Shown here: in pieces, positions 43,214 through 52,535 of the stretch | Position numbering within the stretch: the first letter of the stretch is position 1 | Layout: each line of letters begins with the position of its first letter | NCBI GenBank assembly: GCA_036277075.1 | Contig: DASUNQ010000027.1 | Coordinates: 1-64,000, forward strand | Direction of reading: 5' to 3' | Length of the DNA: 64,000 bases | From: DASUNQ01 sp036277075 | GTDB lineage: Bacteria; Acidobacteriota; Thermoanaerobaculia; Multivoradales; UBA5704 | Made by a program: the position numbers and the translations under genes | Notes under the pieces: generated by a model | The model's database searches: none | What the model was told of the DNA's origin: nothing | Seen by the model: the letters and a program-made list of their open reading frames with translations, nothing else

Positions 43214-46101
43214 GGCCGGAGCCCGCGCCGCTGAGCCGCCGGCCGGGGCGAGCGCTCGCCCTCCTCGTCCTGTTCGCCGCCTCCCCCGCAGCCCCGGCTG
43301 CGGCGCAGGGACCGGCGGCCGACTGGCGGACGCTCGAGACGGCGCACTTCCGCTTCCACTTTCCGGCGGAGTCCGAGGCCTGGGTGCGGCGGGCGGCGGC
43401 GCGGGTCGAGGCGATCCGGACGGCGGTGGCGGCGGAGGTCGGCTACGCGCCCCCGCAGCGGGTCGAGGTGCTGGTCTCCGACCCGATCGCCGCCCCGAAC
43501 GGAGCCGCGATCCCGCTCCTCGGGCGGCCGCGCCTCGTCCTCTGGACCAGCCCGCCGCCGCCGGACTCGGTGATCGGCCACTACCGCGACTGGTCGGAGG
43601 CCCTGCTGGTCCACGAAGAGGCGCACCTCGCGCACCTCCTCCGCCCCTCGCGCAACCCGCTGCGCCGGAGCCTCGCCTGGCTGCTGCCGGTGGGGCCGAT
43701 CGCGCTCGCGGCGCCGCGCTGGGCGGTCGAGGGGTACGCGACGCTGGTCGAGGGGCGGCTCACCGGCGCCGGGCGGCCGCACGGCGACCTGCGCGCCGCG
43801 GTGCTGCGGCGCTGGGCGCTGGCCGGCCGGCTGCCGAGCTACGGTCAGCTCTCAGGCGACGACCGCTGGCTGGGGTTGTCGATGGCCTATCTCGCCGGCT
43901 CGGCGTACCTCGAGTGGCTCGACGCGCGCGCCGGGCCGGGGAGCCTGCCGAAGCTCTGGGCACGGCTGTCGGCGCGCCGCAGCCGCAGCTTCGAGGAGGC
44001 CTTCCGCGGCGTCTTCGGCGACGACCCGGCGGACCTCTACGGCCGCTTCACCGCCGAGCTGACGCACCGCGCCGTCGAGGCCGAGCGGCGGCTGGCGGCG
44101 GCGGCGCCGGAGGGGCGCGAGGGGGTCCCCTGGCAGGACCTGGAGGAGGCGACGGGCGCGCCGGCCGTCTCGCCCGACGGCGGCGCGCTGGCGCTGGTGC
44201 GGCGGCGGCGCGACGAGCCGGGGGAGCTGGTGGTCTGGGCGACGGCGCCCGACGCCGAGGCGGAGAAGAAGTGGCAGGAAGAGGTCGAGCGGCTCCTGCG
44301 GCGCGATCCGGAGGACGTGGCGCCGGTGCGGAGCGGGCCGCTGCCGCGCAAGGAGCGCCACCTCCTGGCGCTCGAGCCGGAGGCGACGATGCCGCGCTAT
44401 CTCGCGGACGGGAGCGTGCTCTTCGTCCGCTTCGCGCCGGACCGCGAGGGCTACCTGCACCCCGACCTCTTCCGTTGGGAGCCGGGGGCCGGGGGGGGCG
44501 TGCGGCTGACGCGCGGGGCCGACCTCCGCGACCCCGACCCGGCGCCGGACGGGCGCTGGGCGGCCGCCACCCGCATCCGGCACGGCCTCTCGCAGGTGGT
44601 GCGGGTGGACCTCGCGAGCGGCGCCGTCGAGCCGATCACCGCGCCGGCGCTCTCCGCCCTCGATCATCCCCGCGTCGCGCCGGACGGCGGTCGGGTGGCG
44701 TTCGCGCGGCACGCCGAAGGCCGCTGGGAGCTGGTGGTGCGCGACCTCGCGGGCGGCGGCGAGACGCGGCTCGAAGCGCCGCCGGGCGGCACGGTCGCCA
44801 CCCCGGCCTGGGCGCGCGACGGCCGCACTCTCTTCGCCGCGGTGGGACAGGCGGGCTTCATCGACCTGTGGGCCTTCCCCGTCACGCCCGCCGGGCCGCC
44901 GGTGCGGCTCACCCGCACCGCCGGGGCGGCGCTGGCGCCGGAGCCGACGCCGGACGGCAGCGGCCTCTTCTATCTTTCTCTCGCACCGGACGGTCTCGAC
45001 CTCTACCGGCTCGAGCTGCCGGCGCCGCTCGCGGCGCGCCCGCCGATGCCCGTCGACACCGCCGGGCTGGTGCCCGCGGTGCCGCCGCCCCCTCCGGCGG
45101 AGGTGCCGCCGTTCGCGGAGGTCGAGCCCGGGCCCAGCCGTCCGTACGGCGGCGGGCCAGCCGAGACGCTCTTGCTCTCGACCGGTGCCACCGCCTCGGC
45201 CGGCAGTGCCTGGGACGCCGGGGTGCGGGTGGGGGATCCGGTGGGCCGCTGGAACGTCCTGGCGCTCGTCGGCGGGAGCGGAGACGGCGGACCGAAGGGC
45301 GGCGGGGTGGCGGCCGCGTTCCGCGGCTGGCCGGTGGAGGTCTCCGCGCATGGCTTTCAGGTGGAGGAACAACCCTCGCGGCAGGACGACGCGGTGGCGG
45401 CCGCGGCGCTCCTCGACGCCGAGCGGCGCGGGCTCGAGCTGGCGGTCGGCTGGAGGCCGCAGGGGCTGGCGAGCGCGCTCGGGCTCAGCGTCGCCGGCTA
45501 CACCGGAGAGGTGGAGGACCTCGACCAGGAGATCCTCTCGCTCGCCGCCTCCTGGCAGGTGCGCCGGCGGGTCCGCGGTTGGACGCTCTCCCCCTGGCTC
45601 GCCGCCCGCGGGGACTCGGGCGACACCGGCGGCGACTCGTGGGAGCGCTGGCGGGGCACGGCGGGTCTGCGCCTCGCGGACGGCGACGGCGGCGCCCTGG
45701 ACGTCGCCTGGACGCGCGGCCGGGTGAGCGGCGCCCCGCACGCGTTGGACCTCTTTCAGGTCGGAGGCTCCGGATCGAGCCTCCTCCCCGAGACGCTCCT
45801 CGCCGCGCGCATCGAAGCGCCGGCGCTCCCGGTGGGCGCCCTCCTCGGCGACGAGATCGAGTGGCAGAGGGCGCACCTGTCGCTCGACGCTCTCCCCGCC
45901 CCGCTCTTCTTCGAGCGCTTCCGGGTCGGCCGCGACGGCGACTGGCTCCGCCTCGCCGGCCTCGAATGGCGGCTGCGGCTGCCGCCGCTGCCGATCGCCC
46001 GGCTGCCCGCCGTCGACCTCCGCGCCGGCGCCGCCCGCGTCCTCGACGGGCCGCTGCGCGGCGACGAGCGCTGGTGGATCGCTCTCGTCGCGCGCCCCTG
46101 A
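43210..46101 (+). CDS. Secreted gluzincin-like metalloprotease fused to a PD40 propeller and C-terminal beta domain
   Basis: About 963 residues. No ATG, GTG or TTG fits; CTG at 43210, overlapping the previous TGA (CTGA), gives a well-formed signal peptide ending AAAQG, so this rare start is proposed with caution. Residues ~35-290 carry HEEAH in ALLVHEEAHLAHLL (an HExxH zinc motif) with a later Glu in VEGYA, as in gluzincins. Residues ~310-600 have WD40-like PD40 repeats (VSPDGGALAL, VAPDGGRVAF). The last ~300 residues are strand-rich with G-D pairs and look like an outer-membrane beta-barrel. It may be surface-bound. Confidence 0.8.
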   Translation: MRPEPAPLSRRPGRALALLVLFAASPAAPAAAQGPAADWRTLETAHFRFHFPAESEAWVRRAAARVEAIRTAVAAEVGYAPPQRVEVLVSDPIAAPNGAAIPLLGRPRLVLWTSPPPPDSVIGHYRDWSEALLVHEEAHLAHLLRPSRNPLRRSLAWLLPVGPIALAAPRWAVEGYATLVEGRLTGAGRPHGDLRAAVLRRWALAGRLPSYGQLSGDDRWLGLSMAYLAGSAYLEWLDARAGPGSLPKLWARLSARRSRSFEEAFRGVFGDDPADLYGRFTAELTHRAVEAERRLAAAAPEGREGVPWQDLEEATGAPAVSPDGGALALVRRRRDEPGELVVWATAPDAEAEKKWQEEVERLLRRDPEDVAPVRSGPLPRKERHLLALEPEATMPRYLADGSVLFVRFAPDREGYLHPDLFRWEPGAGGGVRLTRGADLRDPDPAPDGRWAAATRIRHGLSQVVRVDLASGAVEPITAPALSALDHPRVAPDGGRVAFARHAEGRWELVVRDLAGGGETRLEAPPGGTVATPAWARDGRTLFAAVGQAGFIDLWAFPVTPAGPPVRLTRTAGAALAPEPTPDGSGLFYLSLAPDGLDLYRLELPAPLAARPPMPVDTAGLVPAVPPPPPAEVPPFAEVEPGPSRPYGGGPAETLLLSTGATASAGSAWDAGVRVGDPVGRWNVLALVGGSGDGGPKGGGVAAAFRGWPVEVSAHGFQVEEQPSRQDDAVAAAALLDAERRGLELAVGWRPQGLASALGLSVAGYTGEVEDLDQEILSLAASWQVRRRVRGWTLSPWLAARGDSGDTGGDSWERWRGTAGLRLADGDGGALDVAWTRGRVSGAPHALDLFQVGGSGSSLLPETLLAARIEAPALPVGALLGDEIEWQRAHLSLDALPAPLFFERFRVGRDGDWLRLAGLEWRLRLPPLPIARLPAVDLRAGAARVLDGPLRGDERWWIALVARP

Positions 46102-46137
46102 GCGTCGCGGCCCCCCTGCTAACATGGCCGGTCCGCC

Positions 46138-47661
46138 GTGACCCAACGAGTGATCCTGCTCCGCCTCTCCGGCGACCTCTACACCAAGGCGCGCAAGACC
46201 CGGCTGCGCTTCCTCCGGCGCCTCGGGCACAACCTCGAGGACGCCCTCTCGACCCACGCCCTGCCGCACCGCCTGGAGAAGAGCTGGAGCCGCTTCGTGG
46301 CCCACGTCGAGGTCCCCCCCGGCGCTGCGGACCCCTGCGAGCTCCTGGCGCGGGTCTTCGGCATCCAGTCGGTGTCGGAGATTGAGCGCCGCCCCTGGAG
46401 CACCCTCGACGACGTCGTCACGGCAGGCGAGGAGCTCTTCCGCGACGCCGTCGCCGGCCGGCGCTTCGCCGTGCGCGCCCGGCGCCGCGGCGACCGCCGC
46501 GCGATCCCCTTCGATTCGCTCGCCGTCGAGCGCGCCCTCGGCCGCGCCCTCCTGCCCCACGCCGCCGGCGTCCAGCTCCACGACCCGGAGGTGACGGCGC
46601 ACGTCGAGGTCGAGCCGGGGGCCGTCCACTTCTTCCGCGAGCGGGTCGCCGGCCGCGGCGGGCTGCCGGTCGGGGTCGAGGGGAGGGGCGTGGCGCTGGT
46701 CTCCGGCGGCTTCGACTCGGCGGTGGCCGCCTGGCTGATGCTCAAGCGCGGCGTCCAGCTCGAGTACGTCTTCTGCAACCTCGGCGGCGACCCGCACCGC
46801 GCCGGCGCGCTCGCCGTCGTGCGCCTCCTCGCCGAGCGCTGGAGCTACGGCTACCGGCCGCGGCTCCACGAGCTGGACTTCCGGCCGCTCGCCGAGGCGA
46901 TCCGGCGCGACACCGACCCGCGCCTGTGGCAGCTCCTGCTCAAGCGCCAGATGCTGCGCGGCGCGGAGGCCATCGCGCGGCGCGGCGGCGCCTCCGGCAT
47001 CGTCACCGGGGACGCCATCGGGCAGGTCTCGTCGCAGACGCTGCAGAACCTCGCGGTGGTGTCGCAGGCGGCGGGGCTGCCCGCCCTGCGGCCGCTCCTC
47101 GGCAGCAACAAGGAGGAGATCCTGGCGCTGGCGCGGGAGGTCGGGGTGTTCGCCGCGGCGGCGGAGGTCGAGGAGTACTGCGGCCTCGACGCGCCGAAGC
47201 CGGCGACCCGCGGCCCGCTGGGGCGGGTCTTGCGCGAGGAGGCCCGGCTCGACCCGGCGCTCCTCGCCCAGGCACTGCGCGAGCGGCGGCTCTTCGACCT
47301 GCGGGCGCTGGCGCCCGCGGACCTCGCGCCGTCGCCGCTCGAGATCGAACGGATCCCGGAAGGGGCGACCCTCGTCGATCTTCGCGCCCTCCCCGCCTAT
47401 CGGACGTGGCACCACCCCGCGGCGCTCTCGCTCGAGTTCCCGCACGCTCTCGGCGCCTTCGCCGCCCTGCCGCGCGACCGCACCTACGTCGTCTACTGCG
47501 AGGTCGGGTGGAAGAGCACCCACGTCGCCGAGCGGATGCGCGCCTCCGGCTTCCTCGCCTATCACCTCAAGGGGGGGCTCGGCGCGGCGATGGCGCAGGC
47601 CGGCCTCGAGACTGCCGAGGAGCGCGCGCTCCTGGCCCCCGCCGTGCGCGACGACCTTTAG
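46138..47661 (+). CDS. thiI: tRNA 4-thiouridine synthase ThiI with rhodanese domain
   Basis: 507 residues from a GTG at 46138. The order is ferredoxin-like/THUMP (~1-170), PP-loop ATPase with SGGFDSA (Ser189-Gly-Gly-Phe-Asp193-Ser), then a rhodanese domain (~395-495) with catalytic Cys454 in VVYCEVGWKS. ThiI activates uridine 8 of tRNA with ATP and transfers sulfur from IscS through the rhodanese Cys; it also supports thiamin thiazole formation. The presence of the rhodanese domain marks the E. coli-like long form. No thi gene is near. Confidence 0.94.
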   Translation: MTQRVILLRLSGDLYTKARKTRLRFLRRLGHNLEDALSTHALPHRLEKSWSRFVAHVEVPPGAADPCELLARVFGIQSVSEIERRPWSTLDDVVTAGEELFRDAVAGRRFAVRARRRGDRRAIPFDSLAVERALGRALLPHAAGVQLHDPEVTAHVEVEPGAVHFFRERVAGRGGLPVGVEGRGVALVSGGFDSAVAAWLMLKRGVQLEYVFCNLGGDPHRAGALAVVRLLAERWSYGYRPRLHELDFRPLAEAIRRDTDPRLWQLLLKRQMLRGAEAIARRGGASGIVTGDAIGQVSSQTLQNLAVVSQAAGLPALRPLLGSNKEEILALAREVGVFAAAAEVEEYCGLDAPKPATRGPLGRVLREEARLDPALLAQALRERRLFDLRALAPADLAPSPLEIERIPEGATLVDLRALPAYRTWHHPAALSLEFPHALGAFAALPRDRTYVVYCEVGWKSTHVAERMRASGFLAYHLKGGLGAAMAQAGLETAEERALLAPAVRDDL

Positions 47662-47700
47662 GCAAGCTCCTCTCCCGACGCGACTTGCCCCTGCCGGGGG

Positions 47701-50196
47701 ATGGGCGTACAGTTGAGCGCCCTTTTGAGTCAACCCCTGCCTCGTCCCGCCGGGCTTCCCGCGCCCGATCCGCGCTGGCTCGCCGCCCTCGCCGAGGCCT
47801 CCCCCTTGCCCATGTTCGCCTCGCGCGACGGGCTGGTCTACGCCAGCGCCGCCTGGGAGGCGGTGACCGGCTGGCGGCCCGAGGAGCTGCTCGGGCACGC
47901 GCTCGCCGACTTCGCGCCTCCGGAGGCGGCCGAGCGGCTGCGCGACTGGGAGCGGCGGGTCGCGGCGGGCGAGGCGCCGCCGCCGCTCGAGACCCTCTTC
48001 CGCACCCGCGGCGGGGGATCCCTCCGGCTGGAGCTCCACGGCACCACGGTCGCGACCGAGGCGGGGACCTGCGCCCTGGGCGTGGCGCTCGCGGCCGGCG
48101 GGCGCCACGGTGAACCGGAGCCGGCGCGGGACGAGCACTGGTTCCGCGCCCTGGCCGAGACCACCGCCACCGCCGTCATCGTCTACGGCGCCGAGCGCAT
48201 CGTGTACGTCAATCAGGCCTGCGAGGCGCTGACCGGCTACTCGCAGGAAGAGCTCCTCGGGATGTCGGCGGTGGACCTCGCCCACCCCGACCACCAGGAG
48301 GTCACCCTGCAGCGGATGACCGCGCGCTTGCAAGGCGAGCCGGTCGCCAGCCGCTACGAGCTCAAGATCCGGACCAAGGACGGGAGCATCCGCTGGGTCG
48401 ACTACACCGCCGGGCTGGTGCCGCTCGGGGGCGAGGCCGTGGCCCTCGGCACGGCCTTCGACATCACCGAGCGCAAGCTCATCGAGCTCGCCCTGCGCGA
48501 GACCAACGAGCGGCTGGAGCAGGAGCGCGAGCGGGCGCAGGTCACGCTCGCCTCGATCGGCGACGGCGTCATCCGCACCGACGCCCGCGGGCTGATCGAC
48601 TACCTCAACCCGGTGGCCGAGCGGCTCACCGGCTGGCGCGCCGCGGAGGCGTGCGGCCAGCCGCTCGCCCGCATCTTCCAGGTCATCGACGAGGTGGCGC
48701 GCAAGCCCCTGCCCGACCCGGTCGAGCGCTGCCTGCGCGAGGGTCGCGTCGTGGAGCTGCCCGGGCCGGCGGTCCTGGTGCGCCGCGACGGGGTGGAGTT
48801 CGCGGTCCGCGACTCGGCGGCGCCGGTGCGCGACCGCGAGGGGCGGATCACCGGCAGCGTCGTCGTCTTCAAGGACGTCTCCGAGCTGCGCGGCATGGAA
48901 CGGCAGATGCGCTTCCTCGCCCGTCACGACCCGCTGACCGGCGTCCTCAACCGGCGCGAGCTCGAGCGCCGCCTGGAGCGGGCGATCGAGCTGGCGCAGG
49001 AGCGGGCGGGCGAGCACGCCCTGCTCTACGTCGACCTCGACGAGTTCAAGCTGGTCAACGACACCTGCGGCCACGTCGCCGGCGACGAGCTGCTCAAGCA
49101 GGTGGCCGCCGAGCTGGCCTCCCGCCTGCCCGCCGGCGGCATGCTGGCGCGGGTGGGCGGCGACGAGTTCGCCATGCTGCTCGAGGACACCGACGTCGGG
49201 CGGGCGCGCGCCGTCGCCGAGGACATCCGCGGCGATCTCGCCCGCTTCCGCTTCCGTTGGGAGGACCGCTCCTTCCGCCTCGGCGTTGCGCTCGGCCTGG
49301 TGCCGATCACCGCCGGCAGCGGCGGCTTGAACCAGGTCCTCTCGGCCGCCGACGCCGCCTGCTACGTGGCCAAGGAGCGGGGGGGCGACCGCATCCACGA
49401 GTGGCAGCCGGACGACACCCTGGTCGGCGAGCGCTACGGCGAGCTGCAGTGGATCCAGCGCATCCCCCGCGCCCTCGAGGACGGGAGCTTCGTCCTGTTC
49501 TGCCAGCCCATCCTGCCGCTCGGTCCGGGGGCGACCGAGCCCCTCTGCGAGATCCTGCTCCGGCTGCGGGACGCGGAGGGCCGGCTGGTGAGCCCCGCCG
49601 CCTTCATCCCGGCGGCCGAGCGCTACCGGCTGATCGGGGCCATCGACCGCTGGGTGGTGCACGCGGCGCTGACGGCGCTCGCCGCCGGTGCCGACGGCGG
49701 CGAGACGGCCACCTGCTACGCGATCAACCTCTCCGGCCAGTCGCTCGGCGACGAGGCCTTCCTCGAGCACGTGCTGGCGGAGCTCGAGGCGAGCGGCGTG
49801 CCGCCGGCCCGCCTCTGCTTCGAGGTCACCGAGACCGCCGCCGTCGCCAATCTGGCACGTGCCCAGCGCACGATCGCGGCGCTCAAGGGGCTGGGCTGCC
49901 GCTTCGTGCTCGACGACTTCGGCAGCGGCCTCTCCTCGTTCGCCTATTTGAAGAATCTGCCCGTGGATTTTCTGAAGATCGACGGCGAGTTCGTGCGCGG
50001 CATGAGCGCCGGCTCGGTCGAGCGGGCCCTGGTCGCCTCGATCAACCAGATCGGCCACGTCATGGGGATCCGCACCATCGCCGAGTCGGTCGAGGACGAC
50101 GAGACCCTGGAAGCGGTCCGCGCCCTCGGCATCGACTACGCCCAGGGCTTCGTCATTGCCCACCCGCAGCCACTTCCTCTGCCCTCGCGAAGCTAA
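47701..50196 (+). CDS. PAS-PAS-PAS-GGDEF-EAL cyclic-di-GMP protein
   Basis: 831 residues. Three PAS sensor domains occupy ~25-395 (for example VTLASIGDGVIRTDARGLIDYLNP), then GGDEF (~395-570) with intact G486-GDEF490 in ARVGGDEFAM and EAL (~585-831). EAL residues needed for phosphodiesterase activity are present: Glu617 in CEILLRL, NLSGQSL, EVTETAA, DDFGSG, KIDGEF and the late AQG. There is no RxxD inhibition site before GGDEF, so synthesis, if any, would not be product-inhibited. No membrane helix or signal is seen, so signals are sensed in the cytosol. A paralogue follows at 50284. Confidence 0.93.
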   Translation: MGVQLSALLSQPLPRPAGLPAPDPRWLAALAEASPLPMFASRDGLVYASAAWEAVTGWRPEELLGHALADFAPPEAAERLRDWERRVAAGEAPPPLETLFRTRGGGSLRLELHGTTVATEAGTCALGVALAAGGRHGEPEPARDEHWFRALAETTATAVIVYGAERIVYVNQACEALTGYSQEELLGMSAVDLAHPDHQEVTLQRMTARLQGEPVASRYELKIRTKDGSIRWVDYTAGLVPLGGEAVALGTAFDITERKLIELALRETNERLEQERERAQVTLASIGDGVIRTDARGLIDYLNPVAERLTGWRAAEACGQPLARIFQVIDEVARKPLPDPVERCLREGRVVELPGPAVLVRRDGVEFAVRDSAAPVRDREGRITGSVVVFKDVSELRGMERQMRFLARHDPLTGVLNRRELERRLERAIELAQERAGEHALLYVDLDEFKLVNDTCGHVAGDELLKQVAAELASRLPAGGMLARVGGDEFAMLLEDTDVGRARAVAEDIRGDLARFRFRWEDRSFRLGVALGLVPITAGSGGLNQVLSAADAACYVAKERGGDRIHEWQPDDTLVGERYGELQWIQRIPRALEDGSFVLFCQPILPLGPGATEPLCEILLRLRDAEGRLVSPAAFIPAAERYRLIGAIDRWVVHAALTALAAGADGGETATCYAINLSGQSLGDEAFLEHVLAELEASGVPPARLCFEVTETAAVANLARAQRTIAALKGLGCRFVLDDFGSGLSSFAYLKNLPVDFLKIDGEFVRGMSAGSVERALVASINQIGHVMGIRTIAESVEDDETLEAVRALGIDYAQGFVIAHPQPLPLPSRS

Positions 50197-50283
50197 AATA
50201 GAAGCGTCTCGAAGGTCTGCGAGCAGCCCCCGGTCGGGCTCGGTTCTTGCTTCTTCGCTCCCGAGTCCCTCCGTGGGGAAGGT

Positions 50284-52521
50284 ATGGCGACGGCGAGCAG
50301 AGCTCTTCCAGGCAAGCGTCTCGACGGTGACTCGATGGCCGAGATCCTCAACCTCCGGCGCCCGCCCCTGGCCTCCTCGACGCCGGGCGCGTCCGGCGGG
50401 CGCCTCCGCCGGCTCGCCGAGGCGACCCCGATGCTGCTCTGGACGACCGACCACGACCTGCGCTTCACCTCGTGTCCGCCGGCGCTCGAAGGGGGCCCGC
50501 GGCCCGGGGCCAGCATCGTCGACTTCTACGGCGCCGAGGACTGGGACGCGCCGCCGGTGCAGGCCCACCGGCGGGCCCTCGCCGGCGAGCCGGCCGAGTT
50601 CGAGCACCGCTGGCAGGGCCGGCTCCTGCGCTGCCACGTGGAGCCGCTGCGCGATCCGCTCGGGCAGGTGACCGGGACCGTCGGCGTCGCCCTCGACCTC
50701 ACCGAGCGGCTGCTGGCCGAGGAGGAGCTCTACCGCGAGAGCGAGCTCGCCGAGGTCACCCTCGCCTCGATCGGCGACGGCGTCATCCGCACCGACGCGG
50801 ACGGCACCGTCGACTACGTGAACCCGGTGGCCGAGCGGCTCACCGGCTGGTCGTCGGTCGAAGCGGTGGGCAAGCCGGTCGCCGAGGTCTTCAGCCTGTT
50901 CGACGAGATGACCCGCCGGCCGCTCGACGGCCCGGTCGAGCGCTGTCTCGAGGAGAACCGGGTGGTCGAGTCGCCGGGGCACGCCCTGCTCGTCCGTTCG
51001 GACGGCATGGAGTTCTCGGTGCGCGACTCGGCGGCGCCGATCCGCGACGGCGACGGGCGGCTCGTCGGCTCGGTGCTGGTGTTCAAGGACGTCACCCAGC
51101 TCCGCGGGCTCGAGCGCGAGATGATCTACCTCGCGAGCCACGACGCCCTCACCGGGCTGATCAACCGGCGCGAGTTCGAGTCGCGGCTCAAGCGCGCGCT
51201 GCGCAGCGCGCGCAACCAGCGCCGCATCCACGCCCTGCTCTACCTCGACCTCGACGAGTTCAAGGTCGTCAACGACACCTGCGGCCATCTGGCCGGCGAC
51301 GAGCTGCTCAAGCAGATCACCGCGCTGCTGCGCTCGCGGGTGCGGCGGATCGACACGCTGGCCCGGCTCGGCGGCGACGAGTTCGGCGTCCTGCTCGAGG
51401 ACTGCCCGCTGACCCAGGCGCGGCAGATCGCCGAGGAGCTGCGCGGCACGGTGCGCGAGTTCCGCTTCCGGTGGAAGGACCAGATCTTCGAGATCGGCGT
51501 CTCGATCGGCCTGGTGCCGATCAACGCCACGAGCGGCGACCTCGCGAACCTCCTGTCGGCCGCCGACGCCGCCTGCTACGTGGCCAAGGAGAAGGGGCGC
51601 AACCGCGTCCACGAGTACGAGGCGGACGATACGCTGGTGGCCGAGCGCTACGGCGAGATGCAGTGGATCCACCGCATCCACCGCGCCTTCGAGGACCGCC
51701 TCTTCCGCCTCTACTACCAGCCGATCCAGCCGATAGGCGCGAAGGCTTTCGCGCCGGGCTCCGGTCAATCCCTAGGAGTGCCGTCCGGCGCGCGGCAGCG
51801 CGACGGACTCCTAGGCGCGAAGGCTTCCGCGCCGGGCTCCGGTCATGGCCCGGGCGGCGGCCCCGAGATCCTCTGCGAGGTGCTGATCCGCATGCTCGAC
51901 GACCGCGGGCGGGTGCTCTCGCCGGCGGCCTTCATCTCGGCCGCCGAGCGCTACCACCTGATCGGCACGGTGGACCGCTGGGTGGTGCGGACGGCCCTGC
52001 GCGCCCTCGCCGAGGCGCAGCGGCGCGACTGCTCGAAGCGCCTGCTCTTCGCGATCAATCTCTCGGGACAATCGCTCTCCGACGACAGTTTCCTCGACTA
52101 CGTCGTCGGCCAGCTCGTCGAGAGCGGCGTCGACTCGCGGCGCATCTGCTTCGAGATCACCGAGACCGCGGCGATCAGCAAGCTCGACGGCGCCACCCGC
52201 TTCATCAAGGTGCTCAAGGAGATGGGCTGCCGGTTCGTGCTCGACGACTTCGGCAGCGGCCTCTCCTCCTTCGCCTACCTGCGCGACCTGCCGGTCGACT
52301 TCCTGAAGATCGACGGCGAGTTCGTCAAGAACATGGTGGAGGACCCGGTCAAGCGCGCCCTCGTCGAGTCGATCAACCAGATCGGCCACGTCATCGGCGT
52401 GCTGACGATCGCCGAATGGGTGGAGAACCGCGCCACCCTCGACGCCCTCAAGCAGATCGGCGTCGATTACGCTCAGGGCTACTGGATCGCCAAGCCCCAG
52501 CCGCTGGTGCACGAGCTGTAG
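50284..52521 (+). CDS. PAS-GGDEF-EAL cyclic-di-GMP protein with repeat-derived insertion
   Basis: 745 residues, preceded by GGGGAAGG. Two PAS-like domains (~45-275) lead into GGDEF (~285-450) with G363-GDEF367, and here an RxxD inhibitory site (RRID) lies five residues before GGDEF, so diguanylate cyclase activity with feedback is likely. EAL follows with Glu532 in CEVLIRM, NLSGQSL, EITETAA, DDFGSG and KIDGEF. Residues ~485-521 (from IGAKAFAPGSG to APGSGH) are missing from the tandem paralogue at 47701 and are encoded by a palindromic repeat insertion, in frame, in a loop at the start of the EAL domain. The fold probably tolerates it, but activity could be altered. Confidence 0.92.
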   Translation: MATASRALPGKRLDGDSMAEILNLRRPPLASSTPGASGGRLRRLAEATPMLLWTTDHDLRFTSCPPALEGGPRPGASIVDFYGAEDWDAPPVQAHRRALAGEPAEFEHRWQGRLLRCHVEPLRDPLGQVTGTVGVALDLTERLLAEEELYRESELAEVTLASIGDGVIRTDADGTVDYVNPVAERLTGWSSVEAVGKPVAEVFSLFDEMTRRPLDGPVERCLEENRVVESPGHALLVRSDGMEFSVRDSAAPIRDGDGRLVGSVLVFKDVTQLRGLEREMIYLASHDALTGLINRREFESRLKRALRSARNQRRIHALLYLDLDEFKVVNDTCGHLAGDELLKQITALLRSRVRRIDTLARLGGDEFGVLLEDCPLTQARQIAEELRGTVREFRFRWKDQIFEIGVSIGLVPINATSGDLANLLSAADAACYVAKEKGRNRVHEYEADDTLVAERYGEMQWIHRIHRAFEDRLFRLYYQPIQPIGAKAFAPGSGQSLGVPSGARQRDGLLGAKASAPGSGHGPGGGPEILCEVLIRMLDDRGRVLSPAAFISAAERYHLIGTVDRWVVRTALRALAEAQRRDCSKRLLFAINLSGQSLSDDSFLDYVVGQLVESGVDSRRICFEITETAAISKLDGATRFIKVLKEMGCRFVLDDFGSGLSSFAYLRDLPVDFLKIDGEFVKNMVEDPVKRALVESINQIGHVIGVLTIAEWVENRATLDALKQIGVDYAQGYWIAKPQPLVHEL
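51734..51845. repeat. Composite palindromic repeat inserted in frame in a GGDEF-EAL gene
   Basis: Two 34-bp units, 51734-51767 and 51812-51845, are the same except for one base. Each begins with a hairpin, GGCGCGAA-GGCT-TTCGCGCC, and ends GGGCTCCGGTCA. Between them, about 51769-51816, lies a different palindrome starting CCTAGGAGT and ending ACTCCTAGG. The whole is 112 bp and adds 37 codons without changing frame. A third unit sits at 35626-35658. The paralogous gene at 47701 has nothing at this place, so this is an insertion, not part of the ancestral protein. Confidence 0.75.
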
Positions 52522-52535
52522 GGCGGCGCGCTTGA

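Noticed and set aside
43852..51768. A 2638-codon open frame on the minus strand, antisense to four genes
   Set aside because: In DNA this GC-rich the frame opposite a real gene seldom contains stops. The covered plus-strand genes have clear domain motifs; the antisense frame is low-complexity Arg/Gly/Ala/Glu-rich and has no motif.
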